Below are positions 1 to 5,178 of a stretch of 12,345 nucleotides of DNA, in pieces. Below the pieces are notes generated by a model. That model did no database searches, was not told the origin of the DNA, and saw nothing but the letters and a program-made list of their open reading frames with translations. The first letter of the stretch is position 1; the number at the start of each line of letters is the position of its first letter. Source of the stretch: Chromatiales bacterium. Its GTDB lineage: Bacteria; Pseudomonadota; Gammaproteobacteria; Chromatiales; Chromatiaceae. Both the position numbers and the translations under genes were made by a program. The stretch is from positions 1 to 12,345 of the forward strand of contig JANTHH010000067.1 in assembly GCA_024762485.1 (NCBI GenBank), written 5' to 3'.

Positions 1-596
1 CGCTCCCAGCGGTGGTCCCTGTCCATGGCATAGAAGCGGCCGATCATGGAGGCAATGCGGCCCTTGCCGAGTTCGTCGAACACCTTGTTCATCGCCTCGA
101 TGGAAGCCGCAGCGCTCTTCGGCGGCATGTCGCGGCCATCGAGGAAGGCGTGCACATACACCTCCGGCGCGCCCCGCTCCACCGCCAGCCTCACCATCGC
201 ATGGATGTGATCCTCGTGGCTGTGGACGCCACCAGGGGAAAGCAGCCCGAGGATGTGTACCGCGGTGCCGTTCTCAACGGCCTGATCCACGGCATGGGTG
301 AGTGTGTGGTTGTTAAAGAAGGACCCAGTGCGGATCGAACGGCTGACCCGGGTGAACTCCTGGTAGACCACCCTGCCTGCACCGATATTGAGGTGACCCA
401 CCTCCGAGTTACCCATCTGCCCGCCGGGCAGGCCGACGGAGGCGCCCGAGGTCTTGATGGCGGTATGCGGATACTCCCGCCAGAGCCGATCCCACACCGG
501 CTTTCTCGCGGCCTTGATGGCATTGTAGTAGTCGTCATCGCTCAGGCCCCATCCATCGAGGATGATCAGCACGGCGGGTCTCGTTTTTTCGCTCAT
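1..596 (-). CDS. gpmI: 2,3-bisphosphoglycerate-independent phosphoglycerate mutase, N-terminal part (cut by window edge)
   Basis: Cytoplasmic Mn-dependent glycolytic and gluconeogenic enzyme that interconverts 3- and 2-phosphoglycerate through a phosphoserine intermediate. The minus strand is open from an ATG at 596 to the window edge, giving about 198 of the family's usual ~510 residues. It begins MSEKTRPAVLIILDGWG, the canonical alkaline-phosphatase-superfamily start with metal-ligand Asp14. The catalytic serine motif GGQMGNSEVGHLNIG follows, with Ser64 as the phosphoacceptor. Further on are LLSPGGVHSHEDH and FLDGRDMPP, both typical of the inserted transferase domain, and IGRFYAMDRD at the very end. 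The Shine-Dalgarno is weak. The gene is divergent from the regulator gene to its right, the same arrangement as gpmM and yibN in E. coli. The C-terminal two thirds lie outside the window. Family assignment is very secure. Confidence 0.96.
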   Translation of the reverse strand, partial: MSEKTRPAVLIILDGWGLSDDDYYNAIKAARKPVWDRLWREYPHTAIKTSGASVGLPGGQMGNSEVGHLNIGAGRVVYQEFTRVSRSIRTGSFFNNHTLTHAVDQAVENGTAVHILGLLSPGGVHSHEDHIHAMVRLAVERGAPEVYVHAFLDGRDMPPKSAAASIEAMNKVFDELGKGRIASMIGRFYAMDRDHRWE

Positions 597-774
597 GGGC
601 AATGGTTGTTCGCTGTTTCTCGTTTCTGGCACCGGTCCGGCCACGTCGCCGTTTTGCCTGCCTGGGGCATCTCCGCCCGGCCGGTCATCGGGCGATCGGC
701 GGTGCCGTGCATTGAAGCACGCACGGGCGGCCCTGCGCGACCCGGAAAACGTGGGTATGTGACGGTATCTGGTC

Positions 775-791
775 GATTTCAGGCTGAAATC
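775..791. promoter_or_regulatory. 17-bp perfect palindrome, candidate operator
   Basis: GATTTCAG-G-CTGAAATC is a perfect inverted repeat with 8-nt arms and a single central base. It lies in the gpmI/regulator divergent gap and covers the candidate -35 element (784-789) of the regulator promoter. ArsR-family repressors bind such dyads and commonly autoregulate, so this is the best candidate operator for the adjacent ArsR-type protein. The sequence symmetry is seen directly; the protein that binds it is inferred. Confidence 0.5.
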
Positions 792-813
792 CGATCGCTC
801 AACAGTGTATCAT
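784..813 (+). promoter_or_regulatory. Candidate sigma70 promoter for the ArsR-like gene and downstream genes
   Basis: The -35 is CTGAAA (784-789, 4 of 6 to TTGACA) and the -10 is TATCAT (808-813, 5 of 6 to TATAAT), with an 18-bp spacer in a locally AT-rich stretch. Transcription would start near 820. The -35 lies inside the palindrome at 775-791, and a second inverted repeat begins directly after the -10, so a bound repressor would block polymerase. The call was made by eye. Confidence 0.4.
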
Positions 814-836
814 CTTATTAGTGTCTGTTTAATTAG
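814..836. promoter_or_regulatory. AT-rich imperfect inverted repeat after the -10 element
   Basis: CTTATTA (814-820) and TAATTAG (830-836) pair at 6 of 7 positions across a 9-nt spacer. The repeat lies at the expected transcription start. AT-rich dyads of this size are typical operators of ArsR/SmtB regulators, so this may be a second site for the neighbouring regulator. It shares no obvious sequence with the 775-791 palindrome, which weakens the idea of two copies of one site. Confidence 0.3.
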
Positions 837-902
837 CTGAGACTCATGACAGACAACCGGGTTTCGAGGAACCCCTCCATCATCGGGTACATTGAAGTAG
901 AT

Positions 903-1232
903 ATGAATATGGAACACGAGGCAGTTGAGCTGGGATTACTGGGTGGTGAAGAGGACATCGAGCGGGCCTCCCGCTCGTTGAAGGCGATGTCCCACCCCCT
1001 GCGCCTGAAGATACTTTGCACCCTCGGCCGCGAGGAGGTCAGCGTGCAGGATATCGTCGAGCATGTCGGCACCTCGCAGAGCAATATCTCACAGCACCTT
1101 GCCATACTCCGCGACAAGGGTATTCTCGCTTCGCGCAAGGATGCCAACCGGGTGTTCTATCGCGTCAGCGACGAGCGCACCCTGCAGCTGATCGGCATGA
1201 TGCGCGAGCTGTTCTGCACCCAGAGCCGTTGA
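903..1232 (+). CDS. ArsR-family winged-helix regulator, BigR/SqrR-like persulfide-sensor candidate
   Basis: A probable cytoplasmic repressor of about 109 residues. It shows the ArsR fold: helix LKAMSHPLRLKILCTLG, helix VQDIVEHVG, recognition helix TSQSNISQHLAILRDKG, then the wing ASRKDANRVFYRVS. The classical metal motif (ELCVCDL in ArsR/SmtB) is absent. The only two cysteines, one in KILC and one near the end in LFC, are 66 residues apart, the same separation as Cys41/Cys107 of SqrR and Cys42/Cys108 of BigR (recalled literature). A start at 903 puts them at 39 and 105, close to those proteins, and has GAAG five bases upstream. An in-frame ATG at 846 adds 19 residues but has only a weak Shine-Dalgarno. 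The gene precedes a rhodanese gene, which supports a sulfane-sulfur role. The effector is inferred. Confidence 0.88.
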   Translation: MNMEHEAVELGLLGGEEDIERASRSLKAMSHPLRLKILCTLGREEVSVQDIVEHVGTSQSNISQHLAILRDKGILASRKDANRVFYRVSDERTLQLIGMMRELFCTQSR

Positions 1233-1242
1233 TCAAGACGCA

Positions 1243-1264
1243 GGCCGGCCCCACGGGGCCGGCC
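1243..1264 (+). terminator. GC hairpin between the regulator and rhodanese genes, no U-tract
   Basis: GGCCGGCCCC and GGGGCCGGCC form a perfect 10-bp stem starting 10 bases after the regulator stop codon. The bases that follow (CGCACCAACAG) contain no T-run, so it is not a standard intrinsic terminator. It may protect the upstream 3' end or attenuate read-through, which would uncouple regulator from rhodanese-secB-gpsA expression. Whether it terminates cannot be read from sequence. Confidence 0.35.
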
Positions 1265-1338
1265 CGCACCAACAGACAGATTGCAACCCAAACAACAGGC
1301 ACAGGCCATGCGGCCGGGTGCGTGAGGTCGTCCACTTC

Positions 1339-1764
1339 ATGGATCAAATCATCGAGTTCATCGGCAACCACACCTTTCTGGTCGCCACCTTCCTGGTCAT
1401 ACTCTCGCTCGTCATCTGGAACCTGGTCGCCAACCCAGGCGCCAAGGGCAGTGTCGACCCCCTCGGTGCCACCGAGCTGATCAACCGCGAGGATGCCGTG
1501 GTGGTGGATGTACGACCCATGGCTGATTTCAGCCAGGGGCACATCATCAATGCCCTAAATATCCCGATGAACGGCTTCAAGGACCAGCTGCAGACGCTGG
1601 AAAAGTACAAGAACCGGCCACTGATCATTGCCTGCCGCTCCGGCAGCCAGTCGGCAATGGCGAGCAAGATACTGCGCCAGAACGGCTTCGAAAAAGTCTA
1701 CAATCTGCGCGGCGGCATGATGGGCTGGCAGAGCGCCAACCTCCCTGTCAGCCGTGGTAAATAA
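1339..1764 (+). CDS. yibN: Membrane-anchored single-domain rhodanese (YibN type)
   Basis: Sulfurtransferase-fold protein of 141 residues, probably anchored in the inner membrane. Residues ~12-31 (TFLVATFLVILSLVIWNLV) are one hydrophobic helix. The rest is a rhodanese domain with VVVDVRPMADFSQGHI at ~54-69, the active loop CRSGSQS with the persulfide-carrying Cys99, and the closing NLRGGMMGW at ~122-130. The last arginine common in rhodanese loops (CxxGxRS) is Gln here. The chosen ATG has GAGG 11 bases upstream; a GTG at 1318 would add seven residues without a better site. secB begins 24 bases after the stop, so the genes are probably cotranscribed. Position and domain layout match E. coli yibN, which lies divergent from gpmM and ahead of grxC-secB-gpsA; grxC is absent here. 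The sulfur donor and acceptor are unknown. Confidence 0.9.
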   Translation: MDQIIEFIGNHTFLVATFLVILSLVIWNLVANPGAKGSVDPLGATELINREDAVVVDVRPMADFSQGHIINALNIPMNGFKDQLQTLEKYKNRPLIIACRSGSQSAMASKILRQNGFEKVYNLRGGMMGWQSANLPVSRGK

Positions 1765-1788
1765 GCACTCATTCAAGGACCCCTCCCC

Positions 1789-2238
1789 ATGACCGAGCAG
1801 TCCCAGGACGATCGCCAGTTCAACATCCAGCGCATCTATACCAAGGATCTCTCCTTCGAAAGCCCCAACTCGCCGGAGATATTCACCGTAGAGTGGAAGC
1901 CGAGCATCAACGTCAACCTGGGCACGGCCACCAAGCGCCTGAGCGATGACCACTACGAGGTGGTGCTGACGGTCACGGTGACGGCCACACAGGATGACAA
2001 CACCAGCTTCCTGGCCGAGGTGCAGCAGGCCGGGATCTTCCAGATCGCCAACATCCCCGATGACGAGATGGGGCCGATGATGGGCATCTTCTGCCCCAAC
2101 ATCCTCTTTCCCTATGCCCGGGAGGTCGTCACCGACCTGATCAGCCGCGGCAGCTTCCCGCAGTTCGTGCTGGCCCCGGTCAACTTCGAGGCCATCTATC
2201 TCCAGCAACAGGCCCAGAAGCAGGGCGAAAAGCACTGA
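1789..2238 (+). CDS. secB: Protein-export chaperone SecB
   Basis: Cytoplasmic tetrameric chaperone that keeps preproteins unfolded and hands them to SecA for Sec-dependent export. The 149-residue product is of normal length (E. coli 155) and carries the family hallmarks in order: FNIQRIYTKDLSFESPNSP near the N terminus, a strand region around YEVVLTVTVTA, then AEVQQAGIF and the C-terminal FCPNILFPYAREVVTDLISRGSFPQ region followed by LAPVNFEAIY. The C-terminal tail is short and rich in Gln and Lys. AAGGA nine bases before the ATG is a good ribosome-binding site. The stop is two bases before the gpsA start, so the two are an operon and likely translationally coupled. Assignment is secure. Confidence 0.97.
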   Translation: MTEQSQDDRQFNIQRIYTKDLSFESPNSPEIFTVEWKPSINVNLGTATKRLSDDHYEVVLTVTVTATQDDNTSFLAEVQQAGIFQIANIPDDEMGPMMGIFCPNILFPYAREVVTDLISRGSFPQFVLAPVNFEAIYLQQQAQKQGEKH

Positions 2239-2240
2239 AC

Positions 2241-3248
2241 TTGACCGACCAGCGACCACCACTGGCCGTACTCGGTGCCGGCTCCTGGGGCACGGCCCTG
2301 GCCGTGCTCCTCAGCCGCAACCATCTGCCGGTAAGACTCTGGGGGCATCACCGGGAGGCCATCGAGGCACTGCGGCGGGATCATGAAAACCGCCACTACC
2401 TGCCCGGTATCCCGCTGCCCGACAACCTCGAGCCACACTACGATCTGGGCCGGGCCCTGCAGGGTGTCGGGGAGGTCCTGGTGGTGGTGCCCAGCCATGC
2501 CTTCGGCAGCGTCGTCGCCGAGGTCGCCGCCATCCTGCCCGAGCTGGCCTCGCTGAGCTGGGCCACCAAGGGCTTCGACCCCGACAGCGGGCGCCTGCTG
2601 CACCAGGTGGCGGCCGAGCACCTCCCTGCGGCATCGCTGGCGGTGCTGTCCGGGCCCACCTTTGCGATGGAAGTCGCCCGCGGCCTGCCGACCGCGATTA
2701 CCGTGGCCTCCAACGATACGCGGCATGCCACACGCCTGGCCGGGCTGCTGCACAGCGAGACCTTCCGCGCCTACACCAGCGGCGACCTGGTCGGTGTACA
2801 GGTGGGCGGCGCTGCGAAGAACGTGATGGCCATCGCTGCCGGCATCTCCGATGGACTGGGCTTCGGTGCCAATGCACGCGCCGCGCTGATCACCCGTGGC
2901 CTGGCCGAGATCACCCGCCTCGGTCTCGCGCTCGGCGGCAGGCCGGATACCTTCATGGGCCTGGCCGGGCTGGGGGACCTGACCCTCACCTGTACCGACA
3001 ACCAGTCGCGCAACCGCCGCATGGGCCTGGCACTGGCCGCCGGCAAGACCATCGAGCAGGCCCGGGAGGAGATCGGTCAGGAGGTGGAGGGCGTGAATAC
3101 AACCCGCGAGGTCCGGCAGCTCTCACAGCAGCTCGATGTCGACATGCCGATCACCGAGCAGACCTACCGGGTGCTGTACCAGGGGCTCGATCCCAGCCAG
3201 GCGGTGAAAAACCTGCTGCATCGCGTGCAGAAACCCGAGGCCAGCTGA
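2241..3248 (+). CDS. gpsA: NAD(P)-dependent glycerol-3-phosphate dehydrogenase, TTG start
   Basis: Reduces dihydroxyacetone phosphate to sn-glycerol-3-phosphate, the backbone for phospholipid synthesis, in the cytoplasm. The 335-residue length is normal. Visible features are the dinucleotide motif VLGAGSWGTALA at ~10-21, VVVPSHAFG, WATKGF with Lys110, LSGPTFAMEVARGLPTA at ~136-152, GGAAKNVMAIAAGISDG with catalytic Lys193, and GLGDLTLTCTDNQSRNRR at ~243-260. The start must be TTG at 2241, because no ATG or GTG lies between the secB stop and the Rossmann motif. There is no strong Shine-Dalgarno of its own (AGGG is about 15 bases away), which fits coupling to secB two bases upstream. It converges on trmL with a nine-base gap and no visible terminator. 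Confidence 0.97.
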   Translation: MTDQRPPLAVLGAGSWGTALAVLLSRNHLPVRLWGHHREAIEALRRDHENRHYLPGIPLPDNLEPHYDLGRALQGVGEVLVVVPSHAFGSVVAEVAAILPELASLSWATKGFDPDSGRLLHQVAAEHLPAASLAVLSGPTFAMEVARGLPTAITVASNDTRHATRLAGLLHSETFRAYTSGDLVGVQVGGAAKNVMAIAAGISDGLGFGANARAALITRGLAEITRLGLALGGRPDTFMGLAGLGDLTLTCTDNQSRNRRMGLALAAGKTIEQAREEIGQEVEGVNTTREVRQLSQQLDVDMPITEQTYRVLYQGLDPSQAVKNLLHRVQKPEAS

Positions 3249-3257
3249 ACAGGCCAT

Positions 3258-3722
3258 TTATCCGCCACCGGCGAAATCCAGTTGCCGCCAGGCCTCGTAG
3301 AGCACCAGTGCCGTGGTATTCGCCAGGTTGAGACTGCGCTGCCCCGGACGCATGGGCACCCGCAGGCGCTGCCCGGCCGGCAGGGCATCGATCACCGCTT
3401 GGGGCAGGCCCCGGGTCTCCGGCCCCAGCAGCAGCGCATCATCCGGGCGGTAAGCGGGCCGGTCGTAGCGTGTGCCCCCCCGCGTGCTGAGGGCAAACAC
3501 ACGGCCGGGCCGGACCCGTTCGGTAAATTCGTCGAGATCATCGTACGCCGCCACCTCGGCGAACTCGTGGTAATCGAGGCCGGCACGCCGCAGCCGGGTA
3601 TCATCCAGCTCGAATCCCAGCGGACGGATCAGGTGCAGACGGCTGCCGGTATTGGCGCACAGGCGTATGATATTGCCCGTGTTGGGAGGAATCTCGGGTT
3701 GGAACAGGACAACGTGAAGCAA
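3258..3722 (-). CDS. trmL: tRNA (cytidine/uridine-34-2'-O)-methyltransferase TrmL, TTG start
   Basis: SPOUT-class enzyme that uses S-adenosylmethionine to methylate the wobble ribose of certain leucine tRNAs, acting as a homodimer with a trefoil knot. The 154-residue product is close to E. coli TrmL (157) and matches its motifs: MLHVVLFQPEIPPNTGNIIR at the start, LRRAGLDYHEF at ~44-54, the knot motif LLGPETRGLP at ~98-107, and IPM-like RVPMRPGQRSLNLA at ~121-134. No ATG exists near the 5' end. TTG at 3722 aligns residue for residue with the E. coli start; another TTG at 3737 would add five residues. The gene is convergent with gpsA. Its start lies only 35 bases from that of the divergent pyrD, so its promoter must sit inside the pyrD coding sequence. 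Confidence 0.95.
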   Translation of the reverse strand: MLHVVLFQPEIPPNTGNIIRLCANTGSRLHLIRPLGFELDDTRLRRAGLDYHEFAEVAAYDDLDEFTERVRPGRVFALSTRGGTRYDRPAYRPDDALLLGPETRGLPQAVIDALPAGQRLRVPMRPGQRSLNLANTTALVLYEAWRQLDFAGGG

Positions 3723-3757
3723 TTGAAGACTCTGCAAGCGCAGCGACGGGGGTGCCT

Positions 3758-4723
3758 GTGAGCAACCACCCGGATCCCAGACTGGCCGTCGACTTCTGCG
3801 GCCTCGACTTCGCCTCGCCGCTGGTGCTGCTGTCCGGCTGCGTCGGCTTCGGCGAAGAGTACACCCGGGTCAAGGGTTTCTCCAACCGTGACGCCGGTGC
3901 CGTCTGCCTCAAGGGCACCACCGCCAGTCCCCGGCCCGGCAACCCACCTCACCGTGTCTGCGAGACCCCCGACGGCATGCTCAATGCCATCGGCCTGCAG
4001 AATCCCGGTGTCGAACGGGTGGTGGCGGAGATCCTGCCGACCCTGGATTTCGCGGAGACACGGTTCATCGCCAATGTCTCCGGCTCCACCATCGAGGAAT
4101 ACATCGAGGTCACCCGCCGCTTCGACGACTCCCCCATCGACGCCATCGAGATCAATATCTCCTGTCCCAACGTCAAGGAGGGCGGCGTCGCCTTCGGTAA
4201 CGATCCCGCCATGTCGGCGCGGGTGGTGGCGGCCTGCCGCAAGGCCACCTCCAAGCCGCTGATCACCAAGCTGTCACCCAACCAGACGGATATCGCCGGC
4301 AATGCCCGCGGCTGCATAGAGGCCGGCACCGATGCCTTCGCGGTGATCAACACCCTGATGGGCATGGCCATCGACATCGAGGCCCGCCGGCCGGTCATCG
4401 GCAACAACCAGGGTGGCCTGTCGGGACCGGCGATCAAGCCGGTCGCCGTGCTCAAGACCCACCAGGTGTACCAGGTCAGCAAGGCCCACGGCATCCCCAT
4501 CATCGGCCAGGGGGGCGTGATGAACGCCAGCGATGCCATCGAGTTCCTGCTCGCCGGCGCCAGCGCGGTGGGGGTCGGTACGGCGCTGTTCTACGACCCC
4601 CTGATCCTGCCGCGTATCAATGCCGGGATCATCGATTATCTGGAACGTCACGGCCTGGACTCGGTGGGGCAGCTCACCGGTGCCCTGGAGCTCAACGGCC
4701 AGACCGTACGCTGCGGCAACTGA
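3758..4723 (+). CDS. pyrD: Dihydroorotate dehydrogenase, class 1B-type catalytic subunit
   Basis: FMN enzyme of pyrimidine synthesis that oxidises dihydroorotate to orotate. The protein of ~321 residues has class 1 features: cytosolic, with no N-terminal membrane helix, and a cysteine active base in INISCPNVKEGGVAFG (Cys136; class 2 enzymes have Ser). It also has CLKGTT, KLSPNQTDI, INTLMGMAIDI, GGLSGPAIKP, IPIIGQGGV and GASAVGVGTA for flavin and phosphate binding, closest to class 1B PyrD. Class 1B enzymes normally work with the Fe-S/FAD subunit PyrK, but no pyrK is in this window. Two GTG codons compete: 3758 has GGGGG five bases upstream and was preferred, while 3752 would add two residues. 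Divergent from trmL. Most gammaproteobacteria use the membrane class 2 enzyme, so this gene may be horizontally acquired or lineage-specific. Confidence 0.92.
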   Translation: MSNHPDPRLAVDFCGLDFASPLVLLSGCVGFGEEYTRVKGFSNRDAGAVCLKGTTASPRPGNPPHRVCETPDGMLNAIGLQNPGVERVVAEILPTLDFAETRFIANVSGSTIEEYIEVTRRFDDSPIDAIEINISCPNVKEGGVAFGNDPAMSARVVAACRKATSKPLITKLSPNQTDIAGNARGCIEAGTDAFAVINTLMGMAIDIEARRPVIGNNQGGLSGPAIKPVAVLKTHQVYQVSKAHGIPIIGQGGVMNASDAIEFLLAGASAVGVGTALFYDPLILPRINAGIIDYLERHGLDSVGQLTGALELNGQTVRCGN

Positions 4724-4747
4724 ACCTGTTCCCCCGTCGGGCCTTCG

Positions 4748-4756
4748 TGGTATATT
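4748..4756 (+). promoter_or_regulatory. Extended -10 promoter candidate for the 73-aa gene
   Basis: TGG directly followed by TATATT (5 of 6 to TATAAT) makes a TGn-extended -10 element 25 bases after the pyrD stop. No good -35 lies 16-18 bases upstream, as is usual for extended -10 promoters. Transcription would start near 4763, leaving a leader of about 46 bases before the small gene. Confidence 0.45.
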
Positions 4757-4777
4757 AGCGGTTCCGCATTCATTAAC

Positions 4778-4792
4778 GTGGGATCTGCCCAC
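4778..4792 (+). other. Small leader hairpin just before the ribosome-binding site
   Basis: GTGGG and CCCAC pair across the five-base loop ATCTG. The stem ends four bases before GGAGGA (4797-4802), the Shine-Dalgarno of the 73-aa gene. It could expose the site or stabilise the short mRNA. A 5-bp stem is weak evidence for a regulatory role. Confidence 0.25.
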
Positions 4793-4808
4793 TTGTGGAG
4801 GAAATGCA

Positions 4809-5030
4809 ATGAGCGATGTAGAAGCACTGAAGGCCGAAAAGGCCAAGCTGATCGAAGAGATGATCGACCTGCAGAAGAAGTTCGTCGACTTCGAGCATGA
4901 GCACGGTATCTCCGGGAAGGACTATTACTATTCCCAGGACGGCCTGCTCAAGGACTACCGTCAGGTGTATGCCGAAAAGGCCATGCGCGTGGTGGAGCTG
5001 TCACACCAGATCGTCGGCTCTCAGCCCTGA
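4809..5030 (+). CDS. Conserved-looking 73-aa helical protein of unknown function
   Basis: I do not recognise the family. The product is soluble and highly charged, with no signal peptide, membrane segment or cysteine. Residues ~1-33 (MSDVEALKAEKAKLIEEMID onward) read as a continuous amphipathic helix with coiled-coil-like spacing. A short loop around HGISGKD follows, then YYYSQDGLLKDYRQVY and a second helix ending in VVELSHQIVG. The tyrosine-rich centre is unusual for so short a protein. Coding status is well supported: GGAGGA six bases before the ATG, an extended -10 promoter upstream and an intrinsic terminator 25 bases after the stop. Together these make a complete monocistronic unit. It resembles SlyX only in size and helix content, without its sequence. 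Abundant expression is plausible from the strong signals, but the function is open. Confidence 0.82.
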   Translation: MSDVEALKAEKAKLIEEMIDLQKKFVDFEHEHGISGKDYYYSQDGLLKDYRQVYAEKAMRVVELSHQIVGSQP

Positions 5031-5051
5031 TCCGGGACGACAAGGTCCTCT

Positions 5052-5077
5052 AAAGACCCGCCTCTGGCGGGTTTTTT
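5052..5077 (+). terminator. Rho-independent terminator after the 73-aa gene
   Basis: ACCCGCC and GGCGGGT form a perfect 7-bp stem around the loop TCT, preceded by AAAG and followed by a six-T run (5072-5077). The A-run can extend the stem against the T-run. It ends the small gene's transcript and separates it from the HDOD gene. Confidence 0.92.
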
Positions 5078-5178
5078 AATGTCCGGGAGAAATGACCGGC
5101 CAATCGAAAAAGCACGCACGATTGGTTAGTCTACGGCTTGTTCCGCACGAACCCATGGCGCAGGGAGCACCCACCCAC

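Noticed and set aside
12..821. Long plus-strand open frame of 269 codons
   Set aside because: It is antisense to gpmI, whose minus-strand frame has the full catalytic motif set; its translation shows no domain and it extends through the intergenic gap.
846..902. Upstream in-frame ATG extending the ArsR-like protein by 19 residues
   Set aside because: Weak ribosome-binding site, and the extra residues do not resemble the family; the 903 start puts the cysteines where SqrR and BigR have them. Not excluded.
5092..5178. N-terminal extension of the HDOD protein from the ATG at 5092
   Set aside because: The possible Shine-Dalgarno is only two bases from the ATG, the start lies directly after the terminator T-run, and the added residues look non-coding.
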